Notes: a model not told the origin generated them from the sequence alone. A stretch of 46,712 bases of DNA from Negativicutes bacterium (GCA_031292035.1 JARLHX010000134.1:1-46712), one strand, 5' to 3'; positions 9,135 through 18,573 are shown, counted from the first letter of the stretch. Numbers and translations are program-made.

Positions 9135-10237
9135 TGGGGATTATCAACCTTGCCGGCGACAGTCTGGACCTGAATGAGATTACCCAGCACCGGCCCCTGG
9201 CTGCCGTTCCTTTTGGCAGCAGGTACCGGTTGATTGATTTTGTCCTGTCCGGCATGGTCAATTCGGGAATAGAAAATGTCGGCGTGCTGGTGCCGCATCG
9301 CCACCGATCACTGGTCGACCACCTCCGTTTCGGTGGAGACTGGAACCTCATGCCCAAACAAGATGGCCTGGTATGGCTTCCTCCCCCTGACGCCGAGGCG
9401 GAGCAGGCCAGCCGGGGCGACATTCGCAATTTCCACGGCAACCGCGACTTTCTCGCCAAAAGCAGCCAGGAGTATGTGGTTGTCGCCGGTGCCGGTGTGG
9501 TTGGCAGTATCGACTACCGGGAGGCGTTGCGGTTTCACGAGGAGACGGCAGCGGATATTACTTTTTTGTATAAGACTGAGGATCACACCCGCCAGGACTG
9601 CCCCAACTGCAGTGTGGCTGATGTGCAGCCTGCCGGCAGGCTAGCCGGCATCCGGCTGAAGCCGGAGACCCTCGACAACGGCAATTTTCTCCTTGATACC
9701 TTTATTCTCAAGAAGAATTTGCTGAGTGAATTGATCGAAGGCTGCGCCGGGCGAGGCAAGCCGGACAGCATTATCCAGGAAATCAGGGACAATCTGGGTT
9801 ATTTGCGGGCCCGGGCCTTTCACTACCCCGGCTATGTCGCGAGAATTCATTGCCTGGCAAGCTATTATCGCCACAGTCTGGATTTGCTCCAGCCGGAGCG
9901 GTGGCGGCAGCTTTTCGCCCAGGCCGGCCAGATCTATACCAAGGTGCGGCATGACGCCCCCACCTGCTACGCCAAAGAGGCCAAAGTGGCCAATATCATC
10001 GCCGCCGGGGGCTGCCAGATTGCCGGCGAGGTGGAGAACAGTCTGCTCTTTCGCCAGGTAAAGATCCGTCCCGGTGCCCGGGTCAGTGAGAGTATCCTGA
10101 TGGCAGGCTGTGAGGTAGACGAAGATGCGGTGCTGGAAAACGTCATCTGCGACAAGGACGTCCGGGTCACGGCCGGCAAGTGTTTGCGCGGTTCGTTGAC
10201 CCAGCCGCTGGTGATCAGGAAAGGAACTGTTGTTTAG
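9134..10237 (+). CDS. glgD: GlgD, regulatory partner of ADP-glucose pyrophosphorylase
   Basis: A GlgC-like protein of about 367 residues that keeps the fold (PFGSRYRLIDFVLSGMVNSG, then left-handed beta-helix repeats such as GARVSESILMAGCEVDEDAVL) but lacks the GGxGxRL loop and the catalytic signatures of GlgC. That is the hallmark of GlgD, which forms a hetero-oligomer with GlgC and tunes it. ATG 9134 overlaps the glgC stop (TGATG), suggesting coupling, but the GGAGGG at 9109-9114 is 19 bases away. That ribosome site is placed correctly (seven bases) for an ATT codon at 9122, which would add four residues (xNNV before MGIINLAG). An ATG at 9107 is a third option with no ribosome site. The family call is firm; the exact start is not. 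Confidence 0.92.
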   Translation: MGIINLAGDSLDLNEITQHRPLAAVPFGSRYRLIDFVLSGMVNSGIENVGVLVPHRHRSLVDHLRFGGDWNLMPKQDGLVWLPPPDAEAEQASRGDIRNFHGNRDFLAKSSQEYVVVAGAGVVGSIDYREALRFHEETAADITFLYKTEDHTRQDCPNCSVADVQPAGRLAGIRLKPETLDNGNFLLDTFILKKNLLSELIEGCAGRGKPDSIIQEIRDNLGYLRARAFHYPGYVARIHCLASYYRHSLDLLQPERWRQLFAQAGQIYTKVRHDAPTCYAKEAKVANIIAAGGCQIAGEVENSLLFRQVKIRPGARVSESILMAGCEVDEDAVLENVICDKDVRVTAGKCLRGSLTQPLVIRKGTVV

Positions 10238-10238
10238 C

Positions 10239-11801
10239 ATGCTCAAAGTGTTGTTGGTTGCCGCCGAGGCGGGGCCTTTCGTCAAAAGCGGCGGTCTTGG
10301 CGATGTGGTGGGCTCGTTGCCCAAAGCGCTGCGTAAACTCGGCGTTGACGCCAGGGTGATGCTGCCTAAGCACCAGGCGATACCGGCTGGCGACCAGGCA
10401 AAGATGGTGCTGCGCCAGGAATTCACCGTGCCGGTAGGCTGGCGGAAGCAATACTGCGGCCTGCAGGAACTGGAACATGCCGGGGTGCCTTTTTATTTTC
10501 TTGATAATATCTACTATTTCCAGCGTCCCACTCTTTACGGCCACTATGACGACGCCGAACGCTTCGCCTTTTTTTGCCGGGCGGTGCTGGAAAGCCTGCC
10601 CTATCTTGACTTTTTTCCTGATGTAATTCATTGCCATGACTGGCATGCCAGCATGGTCAGTGTCTTTTTGACGGCCCACTACCGGGAAAAACCTGGTTAT
10701 GCCGACATCCGCACCCTGTTTACCATCCATAATCTCAAGTACCAGGGCGTTTTTCCCAAGGCGATCATGGAGGAGTTGCTGGGTCTGGGGTGGGAGCATT
10801 TTACCGCCGACAGGCTGGAGTTTTTCGACCAGGTGAATTTCCTAAAAGGGGCGCTGGCCTATTCCGACCGTATCAATACAGTGAGTCCGACTTACGCCGG
10901 GGAAATCCAAAACTCATTCTTCGGTGAGCATCTGGACGGTTATTTGGGGCGGAGACATACCGCTCTTTCCGGTATTATTAACGGCATCGACTACGAGAGT
11001 TATGATCCTGCCACCGATCCGAATCTCTTTTGCCATTACGACAGTGTGGAGATTGCCAAGGCGGAAAACAAGATATTTCTGCAGCAGCAGCTTGGTCTGC
11101 CGGTAAGCCCTGAGACGCCGATGGTGGCGATGGTCACTCGGCTGGTCAGTCAAAAGGGACTGGATTTGGTCGCCTATCTCTTGAATGAGCTTGCCTCCCT
11201 CGACCTTCAACTGGTGGTGCTCGGTACCGGCGAAGATCATTATCAGGACATGTTCTGGTATGCAGCCGGCCGTTACCCGCGCAAGGTGTCGGCCAATATT
11301 TGCTTTGACGAGACACTGGCCCGGCGGATTTACGCCGCCGCCGACTTGCTTTTGATGCCTTCACTCTTTGAGCCCTGCGGTATCGCCCAGCTGATCGCTA
11401 TGCGCTATGGTTGTGTACCGCTGGTCAGGGAAACCGGCGGACTCAAGGACACGGTGGCGGCTTTTAACGAAAAAAGCGGAGAGGGCAACGGCTTCAGCTT
11501 CGCCAATTATAACGCCCACGATATGCTGTACACCTTGCGCCGGGCTCTCGATTTTTACCGACAGAGCGAGCTGTGGGGAAAAATCGTGAAGAACGCCATG
11601 GCTGGCGACTACAGTTGGGATAAATCAGCGCGGCAATATCAAATACTATATGAGACACTACTCGGCGAGGAGGCTGCTCATGAACCTGCAGATCACCCAA
11701 ACTACGGACCAGAGTTCACAACCTTTTATGGACCTCAGCATAGCCCAATTCAAAGCGGAATTTTTGGACAGGCTGGAAAAGCTGCACGGCAAAACCTTTG
11801 A
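10239..11801 (+). CDS. glgA: Glycogen synthase GlgA (ADP-glucose)
   Basis: A GT5 glycosyltransferase that adds glucose from ADP-glucose to the growing alpha-1,4 chain. The N-terminal Rossmann domain starts VLLVAAEAGPFVKSGGLGDVVGSLP with the KxGGLGD substrate loop. Also present are VIHCHDWHAS, TIHNLKYQG, INGIDYESYDP and the C-terminal GT-B signatures VTRLVSQKGLD and PSLFEPCGIAQLIAMRYG with TGGLKDTV. At about 520 residues it is roughly 40 longer than usual. The tail after YETLLGEE has no family features and is read through the first 122 bases of glgP in another frame. ATG 10239 is chosen because it gives the conserved start; TTG 10230 has a nearer AAGGA. The glgD stop lies two bases upstream. 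Confidence 0.96.
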   Translation: MLKVLLVAAEAGPFVKSGGLGDVVGSLPKALRKLGVDARVMLPKHQAIPAGDQAKMVLRQEFTVPVGWRKQYCGLQELEHAGVPFYFLDNIYYFQRPTLYGHYDDAERFAFFCRAVLESLPYLDFFPDVIHCHDWHASMVSVFLTAHYREKPGYADIRTLFTIHNLKYQGVFPKAIMEELLGLGWEHFTADRLEFFDQVNFLKGALAYSDRINTVSPTYAGEIQNSFFGEHLDGYLGRRHTALSGIINGIDYESYDPATDPNLFCHYDSVEIAKAENKIFLQQQLGLPVSPETPMVAMVTRLVSQKGLDLVAYLLNELASLDLQLVVLGTGEDHYQDMFWYAAGRYPRKVSANICFDETLARRIYAAADLLLMPSLFEPCGIAQLIAMRYGCVPLVRETGGLKDTVAAFNEKSGEGNGFSFANYNAHDMLYTLRRALDFYRQSELWGKIVKNAMAGDYSWDKSARQYQILYETLLGEEAAHEPADHPNYGPEFTTFYGPQHSPIQSGIFGQAGKAARQNL

Positions 11802-14247
11802 AGAGACTTCAACCTGCGAACGATACAAAGCCCTCAGCGGTCTGGTACGCGACTATATTGCCAAGCAATGGATCGAGGCTGACCGGCAGCGGCAGCAGGA
11901 GGGGCAAAAGCAGGTATACTACCTGTCCATCGAATTTCTCCTGGGCCGGATGCTCGGCCTCAATCTGATGAATCTCGGGCTTTACGACACCTGTGCTGCG
12001 GCCCTGACTGAACTGGGGGCCAACATTAAAGACATCGAGTCCGCCGAGGAAGACCCCGGCCTAGGCAACGGCGGCCTGGGAAGGCTGGCGGCTTGTTACC
12101 TTGACTCTATGGCGGCGGAGAGCCTGCCGGGCCATGGCTGCGGTATCCGCTACCGCTACGGCTTTTTCGAACAGGATGTAGTGGATGGCTATCAGGTGGA
12201 GGTTCCCGATAACTGGCTGACTGATGGCTTTTCGTGGGAGTTTCGCCGCCGGGAAGAGGCGGTGCCGATCCACTTTGGCGGCAGCGTCCGGGTGGAGGCC
12301 AATGGTAAGTTGCGCTACTACCATGAAAACTATGAATCGGTACTGGCGGTCCCGTATGATGTTCCGGTGGTGGGGTATCAGAACGGAACGGTCAATACCC
12401 TCAGGCTATGGAGCGCCGAGCCGGCTAAGGCTGATTTTGTCTGCTCGGCCTTCAACCGCAACGATTGCCTGAAGGTCATCGACTACAAAAATTCGGTAGA
12501 GACTATTTCCAATGTACTCTATCCTGACGATTCGAATTACGAGGGCAAAGTATTGCGCCTCAAACAGCAGTATTTCCTGGTGTCGGCCAGCCTGCAGAAT
12601 ATCATCGCCAAGTTCAAGCAGGGAAGACTGCCGATGTCCAGCCTGCCTGATCAGGTGGCGGTGCATATTAATGATACCCATCCGACCCTGGCGGTGCCGG
12701 AATTGATGCGCATCCTCATCGATGAGGAGGGGCTGGGCTGGGATGAGGCCTGGAACATTACGGTCAGCAGTCTGTCCTACACCAATCATACCGTCCTGCC
12801 AGAGGCGCTGGAGAAATGGCCGGAAAATTTGTTCCAGCAGCTGCTGCCGCGGATCTATATGATCGTCAACGAGATCAACGAACGTTTTTGCCAGGAACTT
12901 TGGGACCGTTATCCGGGGCAGTGGGACCGCATCCGTTCGATGGCGGTGTTGGCCGACGGCAATGTCCACATGGCCCATCTCGCCATTGTCGGCAGCCACA
13001 GCGTCAATGGGGTGGCCCAGATTCACACCGAGATTCTCAAGAACAAGGTAATGCATGGCTTTTACCATTTTTACCCTGACAAGTTCAATAATAAGACCAA
13101 TGGGGTAGCTCACCGCCGCTTCCTGATCAAATGCAATCCGCAGCTCACCGAAGTGATCAACGACGCGGTGGGAACCGACTGGATCCATTATCCCTGCGAT
13201 CTGCTCGGGCTTTTGAAATACGAAAATGACGACACCTTTTTAAACAGCCTGGCGGCGGTAAAACGGCATCATAAGGTGGTTCTGGCCCGTTATATTAAAG
13301 ACTGGAACGGGTTTTATGTCGACCCGGACTCCATCTTTGACGCCCAGATCAAACGTTTTCACGGCTATAAGCGCCAGACGATGAATGTCCTTCATATTAT
13401 GCACCTCTACAACCGGCTGCGGGAAAATCCCGACATGGACTTGGCGCCCCGGACCTTCATTTTCGGCGGCAAGGCCGCGCCAGGCTATGCCCAGGCCAAG
13501 CGGACCATCAAGCTGATCAATACGCTTTCGTCGATGATCAATAATGACAAATCGATTCGCGACAAGATCAAGGTCGTCTTTTTAGAAAACTATAATGTGT
13601 CGCTGGCTGAGATGATTATTCCGGCGACTGACGTCAGTGAGCAGATTCCGGCTGCCAGCCGCGAGGCCTGTGGAACCAGCAACATGAAGTTCATGATGAA
13701 CGGCGGCGTCACCATCGGCACCATGGACGGCGGCAATATCGAAATCCGCAACGCTGTGGGGGATGACAACATCATCACCTTCGGTCTGACTGCCGAGGAA
13801 GTGATGGACTATTACCAAAATGGCGGCTACAACCCCTGGGATATCTATAACAGTGATCAGCGGGTGAAAACCGTCCTGGATCAATTGATCAACGGGTTTT
13901 TACCGACAGGACCGGATGAGTTCCGGCCGTTATTCGATGCCTTTCTCTATCACGGCGACCAGTTTTTTGTCCTCAAGGATTTCGCCGCCTATGTGGACGC
14001 CCAGATCCGCGTGGAAAAACTCTACCGCGACAAAAAGACCTGGGGCAATATGTGTATTCACAATATCGCCCACTCCGGCAAGTTCTCCGGTGACCGGACC
14101 TTCACCGAATACTCCATGGACATCTGGCAGATGCGACCGGCGGTGCCTGTCCGCTGCTATTGCCGCTCGGACGACGCGTTCGCCAAGCTGGTGCACGGCT
14201 GCGCCATGCCCCGCCAGGCTACCGGTCCGAACACATTTCCGTCGTAA
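11680..14247 (+). CDS. glgP: Glycogen/maltodextrin phosphorylase GlgP
   Basis: A GT35 phosphorylase of 855 residues that releases glucose-1-phosphate from glycogen ends, using pyridoxal phosphate. Family landmarks are QVYYLSIEFLLGRMLG, EEDPGLGNGGLGRLAACYLDSMA, HINDTHPTLAVPELMR and KFNNKTNGVAHRRFL. The PLP site EACGTSNMKFMMNGGVTIG has the cofactor lysine at about 670, followed by GTMDGGNIEI. The length is normal. ATG 11680 has GAGGAGG six bases upstream; ATG 11650, 30 bases earlier, lacks one. The first 122 bases overlap the glgA 3' end in a different frame. Being in the same operon as the synthesis genes, it allows turnover of the stored polymer. Confidence 0.97.
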   Translation: MNLQITQTTDQSSQPFMDLSIAQFKAEFLDRLEKLHGKTFEETSTCERYKALSGLVRDYIAKQWIEADRQRQQEGQKQVYYLSIEFLLGRMLGLNLMNLGLYDTCAAALTELGANIKDIESAEEDPGLGNGGLGRLAACYLDSMAAESLPGHGCGIRYRYGFFEQDVVDGYQVEVPDNWLTDGFSWEFRRREEAVPIHFGGSVRVEANGKLRYYHENYESVLAVPYDVPVVGYQNGTVNTLRLWSAEPAKADFVCSAFNRNDCLKVIDYKNSVETISNVLYPDDSNYEGKVLRLKQQYFLVSASLQNIIAKFKQGRLPMSSLPDQVAVHINDTHPTLAVPELMRILIDEEGLGWDEAWNITVSSLSYTNHTVLPEALEKWPENLFQQLLPRIYMIVNEINERFCQELWDRYPGQWDRIRSMAVLADGNVHMAHLAIVGSHSVNGVAQIHTEILKNKVMHGFYHFYPDKFNNKTNGVAHRRFLIKCNPQLTEVINDAVGTDWIHYPCDLLGLLKYENDDTFLNSLAAVKRHHKVVLARYIKDWNGFYVDPDSIFDAQIKRFHGYKRQTMNVLHIMHLYNRLRENPDMDLAPRTFIFGGKAAPGYAQAKRTIKLINTLSSMINNDKSIRDKIKVVFLENYNVSLAEMIIPATDVSEQIPAASREACGTSNMKFMMNGGVTIGTMDGGNIEIRNAVGDDNIITFGLTAEEVMDYYQNGGYNPWDIYNSDQRVKTVLDQLINGFLPTGPDEFRPLFDAFLYHGDQFFVLKDFAAYVDAQIRVEKLYRDKKTWGNMCIHNIAHSGKFSGDRTFTEYSMDIWQMRPAVPVRCYCRSDDAFAKLVHGCAMPRQATGPNTFPS

Positions 14248-14253
14248 GGCCGG

Positions 14254-17200
14254 GTGATAAAAATGGAGCAAGAGTGGCTTTGGCACGATTCACATGATGT
14301 TTTTTTTCGCAGCCCCTTTGGGGCTGTTTCTGCTGATTCACCGGTCAAACTGCGCCTCAGGGTGTGGACCAATGACCCGCCCGACTGGGTGAATGTCCGG
14401 CTGTGGCATCATGGTCACGAGCAGCAGGTGGCAATGATGCACAGGCAAAGCGATGGCGATGCCAGGATCTATGAGGCGACCATCACTGCACCGGAAGTGC
14501 CCGGTCTTTTATGGTACCATTTCGCTGTCGGGCGGCGGAATGAAACCTATTACTACGGCAATCCCTCGGGCCTCGGCGGTCCGGGGCAGATCGGCGGACC
14601 TGACCCAATGTCCTGGCAGATCACCGTTTTCCGCCAGGGCGCCACCGCACCGCGCTGGTTCCAGCAGACAGTGATGTACCAGATTTTTGTCGATCGCTTT
14701 TATAATGGCCGGCCGGGCGGCGAGCTTGTCAATCTGCCGCCAGGCAGTGTGATTCATGCCTATTGGGACAATACGCCGTTTTATGTCCGGGATATGCGCA
14801 ACGCCCATATTTTTGCCTATGATTTCTTTGGCGGCAACCTCCAGGGAATACTGGCCAAGCTGCCCTATCTAAAGGAGCTGGGCGTCGGCGCGCTGTATTT
14901 TAATCCGGTTTTTGAGTCGCCAAGCAATCACAAGTACGATACTGCCGACTATAAAAATATCGATCCCACGTTTGGGGATTATGAACTGTTTTGTGAGCTT
15001 TGTGCCAAGGCCGGCGACGTGGGCATGAACATCATCCTGGACGGAGTGTTCAGCCACACTGGCAGCGACAGCCGTTATTTCAACAAAGAGGGCCGCTACT
15101 CTGACCTCGGGGCCTACCAGTCTCCTGATTCGCCTTATTACCGTTGGTATCGCTTCAGCCATTTTCCTGATGAGTACGAGTCTTGGTGGGGTATCGGTAC
15201 TATGCCCAACGTCGAGGAAATGGAGCCATCCTATATCAATTATATTATCGACGGCGAGGACAGTGTCATTAGGCACTGGCATCGGGCAGGGGTCAAAGGC
15301 TGGCGTCTGGATGTGGCCGACGAGCTGCCGGACGAGTTTCTCAAACATCTGCGGACCGTTCTCAAGGAGGAGGACCCGGAGGCGGTGCTTATCGGCGAAG
15401 TGTGGGAGGATGCTTCCCGCAAGGTGAGCTATGAGCATACCCGGGAATACCTCTTGGGGGATGAACTCGATTCGGTGACCAATTATCCCTTCCGCAACCT
15501 GCTGCTGGATTTTATTCTTGGCCGCCATAGCGCCGCCGAGACCCAGCAGCAGTTCATGTCCCTATGCGAAAACTATCCGGCGGAAAATTTTTATGCCGCG
15601 ATGAATCTTTTGGGCGGCCATGACGTTCCCCGTATCCTGACCCTGCTGGGCGAGGCCCCTCCCCAGGATAGTATGACGATTATCGAGCAGGCCAAATATC
15701 GTCTGCCGCCCGACCAGCGGCGACTGGCTGTCGCCAGGCTCAAGCTATTGGTACTGTGGCAGATGACCTTTCCCGGCGTGCCTTGTGTTTACTACGGCGA
15801 CGAAGCCGGACTGGAAGGCTATGCCGACCCTTTCAACCGCGGAACCTATCCCTGGGGGCGGGAGGATGGGGAACTGCTCGACTGGTACAAGAAAATGATC
15901 GGACTGCGCAACAAGTTTGCCGTGCTCCGGACCGGGCAGTGGCTGCCGCTGCCTGTCAGCGGCGATATTTACGGCTATGTGCGGCGCATCGAGCACGGCC
16001 GCGACGTGTTCGGCCAACCGGCCAAGAACAATATGGCGGTGCTGCTTTTCAACCGTAGCCGGGACCATACGGCAACCTTTGCCTGCGACATCGGTTGCTA
16101 TTGCCAGGATGAACTGGTGGACGTGCTGAATGGGGAGAAGGCGGTCGACATGACGGACGGCAGGCTGGAGGTCACCCTCGGACCGCTGGAAGGCAAGCTG
16201 CTCATGGAGCGGACCGAACATCCGGCCACATTTGCCCGGACCGCAGGGCTGCTGCTTCATCCGACATCGCTGCCGTCAGTCTATGGGATTGGCGACACCG
16301 GAGCAGAGGCCCGCCGCTTTGTCGATTTTTTGGCGAGAAGCGGTCAGAAGTACTGGCAGATCCTTCCCCTCAATCCGCCCGGTTTTGCCGCATCCCCCTA
16401 TGCCTGCCTTTCGGCTTTTGCCGGCAACCATCTGCTCATCTCACCCGAACTGCTGGTAGACAAGGGGCTGCTGGAGGCGGCCGATATCGCCGCTCCACCG
16501 GTATTTGACGGCGGCAGGGTGGATTTCGGCCCGGTAGAAGCCTATAAAGAAAGGCTGCTGCGCCGGGCCTTTGCGGCCTTCCGCCGCCGGCCGCCTGACC
16601 CTGACTATGAGAGCTTCGCCGCCGAGAACGCGCTATGGCTGAAAAACTATGCGCTGTTTATGGCGCTGAAAGATCACTTCGGCGGCCGTGCCTGGAACGA
16701 ATGGGACCGGCCGGCCGCCGCCCGGGAAGCGGCAGCGCTGGTGCGCTATCAGGAACAGCTGGCTGAGGAAATCGCCTATCATTATTTTCTGCAGTACACC
16801 TTTTTCCGGCAGTGGGATGACCTGAAACGCTACGCCAACAGCCGGGGTGTCGGTATCATCGGCGACCTGCCGTTATTTGTGGCACAGGACTCCAGTGACG
16901 TCTGGTCCCATCCGCAGCTCTTTGCGCTGGATGAGGCCGGCCTCCCGCTGACGCTGGCCGGAGTGCCCCCCGACTATTTCAGCGAAACGGGCCAGCTTTG
17001 GGGCAACCCGCACTATGATTGGCCGGCCATGCATGCCGACGACTACCGTTGGTGGCAGGAGCGCCTGCGTCTGCTGTTTCGGCTGGTGGATGTGGTCCGC
17101 ATCGACCATTTTCGGGGCTTTGTCGACTATTGGGTTGTTCCGGCAGGTGAGGATACCGCTGTCAGCGGCAGTTGGGTCGAGGGACCGGCGGCGGATTTTT

Positions 17201-17718
17201 TCGCCGCCATGGAGCGCCACCTTGGACGGCTGCCGATCATTGCCGAGGATCTCGGCATCATCACCCGGGCAGTCATCCGGCTGCGGGAGAAGTTCAATTA
17301 TCCCGGCATGAAGGTGCTGCATTTTGCCTTCGGCAGCGGCGTAATCGGCGAGTGCTCGGCTGATGACTGCGAGGATAATATGGTGATTTATACCGGGACC
17401 CATGACAATGACACCACCCTGGGATGGTATGGCAGCCTAGAGGCTGAGGCGGCAGCCGGGGTACGCAAGTATTTGGGGCTGGAGGAGGGCGTTCGTCTGG
17501 GCGACTTTTGCTGGCGGCTGATTGAACGGGCTTACAGTGACGCAGCCTGTATCGCCATTGTGCCGGTGCAAGATGTGCTGTGTCTGGGGGGCGAAGACCG
17601 GATGAACCTGCCGGGAACGGTGGGCGGCGGCAACTGGCAGTGGCGACTACGACAAGGAGCGCTGACTCCCGAGATCGCTGCCCGTTTGGCTGAATTGGTG
17701 GTCAAATACCAACGTTAG
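14254..17718 (+). CDS. Fused GH13 alpha-amylase/neopullulanase-like and GH77 4-alpha-glucanotransferase
   Basis: One 1154-residue polypeptide carries two complete enzymes. Residues about 1-130 form a beta-sandwich of the kind found in neopullulanases. Residues about 145-620 form a GH13 barrel with nucleophile Asp353 (GWRLDVADELP), acid Glu382 (LIGEVWEDA) and Asp457 (NLLGGHDVPR). Residues about 655-1154 are a MalQ-like GH77 domain (TAGLLLHPTSLPSVYGIGD start) with Asp951 (VRIDHFRGFVDYW), Glu998 (IIAEDLG) and Asp1051 (YTGTHDNDT). It should hydrolyse branched or linear maltodextrins and disproportionate short chains, feeding GlgP. No signal peptide is present, so it is cytoplasmic. The start is GTG 14254 (weak TAAGG four bases before) or ATG 14263. 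It follows glgP by six bases. Confidence 0.94.
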   Translation: MIKMEQEWLWHDSHDVFFRSPFGAVSADSPVKLRLRVWTNDPPDWVNVRLWHHGHEQQVAMMHRQSDGDARIYEATITAPEVPGLLWYHFAVGRRNETYYYGNPSGLGGPGQIGGPDPMSWQITVFRQGATAPRWFQQTVMYQIFVDRFYNGRPGGELVNLPPGSVIHAYWDNTPFYVRDMRNAHIFAYDFFGGNLQGILAKLPYLKELGVGALYFNPVFESPSNHKYDTADYKNIDPTFGDYELFCELCAKAGDVGMNIILDGVFSHTGSDSRYFNKEGRYSDLGAYQSPDSPYYRWYRFSHFPDEYESWWGIGTMPNVEEMEPSYINYIIDGEDSVIRHWHRAGVKGWRLDVADELPDEFLKHLRTVLKEEDPEAVLIGEVWEDASRKVSYEHTREYLLGDELDSVTNYPFRNLLLDFILGRHSAAETQQQFMSLCENYPAENFYAAMNLLGGHDVPRILTLLGEAPPQDSMTIIEQAKYRLPPDQRRLAVARLKLLVLWQMTFPGVPCVYYGDEAGLEGYADPFNRGTYPWGREDGELLDWYKKMIGLRNKFAVLRTGQWLPLPVSGDIYGYVRRIEHGRDVFGQPAKNNMAVLLFNRSRDHTATFACDIGCYCQDELVDVLNGEKAVDMTDGRLEVTLGPLEGKLLMERTEHPATFARTAGLLLHPTSLPSVYGIGDTGAEARRFVDFLARSGQKYWQILPLNPPGFAASPYACLSAFAGNHLLISPELLVDKGLLEAADIAAPPVFDGGRVDFGPVEAYKERLLRRAFAAFRRRPPDPDYESFAAENALWLKNYALFMALKDHFGGRAWNEWDRPAAAREAAALVRYQEQLAEEIAYHYFLQYTFFRQWDDLKRYANSRGVGIIGDLPLFVAQDSSDVWSHPQLFALDEAGLPLTLAGVPPDYFSETGQLWGNPHYDWPAMHADDYRWWQERLRLLFRLVDVVRIDHFRGFVDYWVVPAGEDTAVSGSWVEGPAADFFAAMERHLGRLPIIAEDLGIITRAVIRLREKFNYPGMKVLHFAFGSGVIGECSADDCEDNMVIYTGTHDNDTTLGWYGSLEAEAAAGVRKYLGLEEGVRLGDFCWRLIERAYSDAACIAIVPVQDVLCLGGEDRMNLPGTVGGGNWQWRLRQGALTPEIAARLAELVVKYQR

Positions 17719-17776
17719 CTGATACATAACCTTTTTTCTGGACGGGTATACTATTTCCGAGTAAGGAGGGATAAAG

Positions 17777-18097
17777 GTGAGCCTAAGCAAAGACAGCAAC
17801 CAACAATACGCTGGCAACGGTGTCGCTCTTAGCCCGGCCGTTCCCGCCAAAGGGGAGACCGCCAGAGTAGTTTACAAAGGTCTTTTGGCCGACAGCGGCG
17901 CCGACAGGGTCTATGTACATGTCGGTTTTGGCGACGACTGGAAAAAAACTGCCGATTACAGAATGATCAGGACTGAGCAAGGGTTTGAAGCCGCCATACC
18001 GGTGACCACCGCCAATACGATGAATCTGTGTTTTAAAGACAACGCCAATAATTGGGACAACAACGCCGGCGACAACTATTCGTTTCATGTCCATTGA
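17777..18097 (+). CDS. Stand-alone CBM25-like starch/glycogen-binding protein
   Basis: A 106-residue protein made of one carbohydrate-binding module. The pattern RVYVHVGFGDDWKK, then an RTEQGFEAAIPV strand, then LCFKDNANNWDNNAGDNYSFHV matches the CBM25 starch-binding fold, with its aromatic and Asn-rich ligand edge (NNWDNN). It has no signal peptide and no catalytic domain, so it should bind glycogen or maltodextrin inside the cell. The GTG start has AAGGAGGG six bases upstream. It lies 58 bases after the GH13-GH77 gene and is followed by a strong terminator, so it is probably the last gene of the glycogen unit. A weak TATACT near 17747 could give extra transcription. Its role, such as granule coat or enzyme docking, is inference. 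Confidence 0.82.
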   Translation: MSLSKDSNQQYAGNGVALSPAVPAKGETARVVYKGLLADSGADRVYVHVGFGDDWKKTADYRMIRTEQGFEAAIPVTTANTMNLCFKDNANNWDNNAGDNYSFHVH

Positions 18098-18117
18098 CCG
18101 GTTTATCCATTCTTTCG

Positions 18118-18143
18118 AAGAGCCGCAAGGCTCTTTTTATTTT
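18118..18143 (+). terminator. Terminator of the glycogen operon
   Basis: AAGAGCC pairs with GGCTCTT around a GCAA tetraloop, followed by TTTATTTT. It starts 20 bases after the CBM gene stop. Confidence 0.9.
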
Positions 18144-18234
18144 GGCATGTTGCCTGACAGCTATTGCGTAAAGGCGCCGATTCTGATAAAACTAAGATAA
18201 CCTGCGGTGCATCAGGGGAAAGGGGGAGGTTGGG

Positions 18235-18534
18235 GTGCGGCTGTATTATTGGCTGAAAAACAGGGTTCAGATGGAACGAATGTCCATCCTGCTGGTGGTT
18301 GTCATCATTTATCTTCTGATGATTTTTGAGTTTTACTCCAGCCAACTGGTGAGCAAGCTGACGTTTTATCTCAGGGTGCTTGCCATGGCCCCGGTCAATC
18401 CGGGTCAGATCGCCTATATTGGATTGTTTGTTCTGGCGGCTCTGTTTTTTGTATGGAGCACTGGCATTGCCGTTTTGAGCGGCCTGGAACTGGTAGCTCG
18501 CCTCAAAGCCAAAAAGGGAAATAAGAAACGGTAG
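18235..18534 (+). CDS. Small two-segment membrane protein, unknown function
   Basis: A 99-residue protein that I do not recognise. It has a basic N-terminal tip (RLYYWLKNRVQMER), a first membrane segment at about residues 17-33 (SILLVVVIIYLLMIFEF), a short loop, a second segment at about 58-84 (QIAYIGLFVLAALFFVWSTGIAVL) and a basic tail ending KAKKGNKKR. Both ends are positively charged, so both probably face the cytoplasm. The GTG start is supported by GGGAGG at 18224-18229, five bases upstream. It stands alone between two terminators and converges on the TPS exoprotein gene. Confidence 0.8.
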   Translation: MRLYYWLKNRVQMERMSILLVVVIIYLLMIFEFYSSQLVSKLTFYLRVLAMAPVNPGQIAYIGLFVLAALFFVWSTGIAVLSGLELVARLKAKKGNKKR

Positions 18535-18573
18535 CTGTCTTTGGCAAACAAGATCGGATTTTTGCGGAACAAC

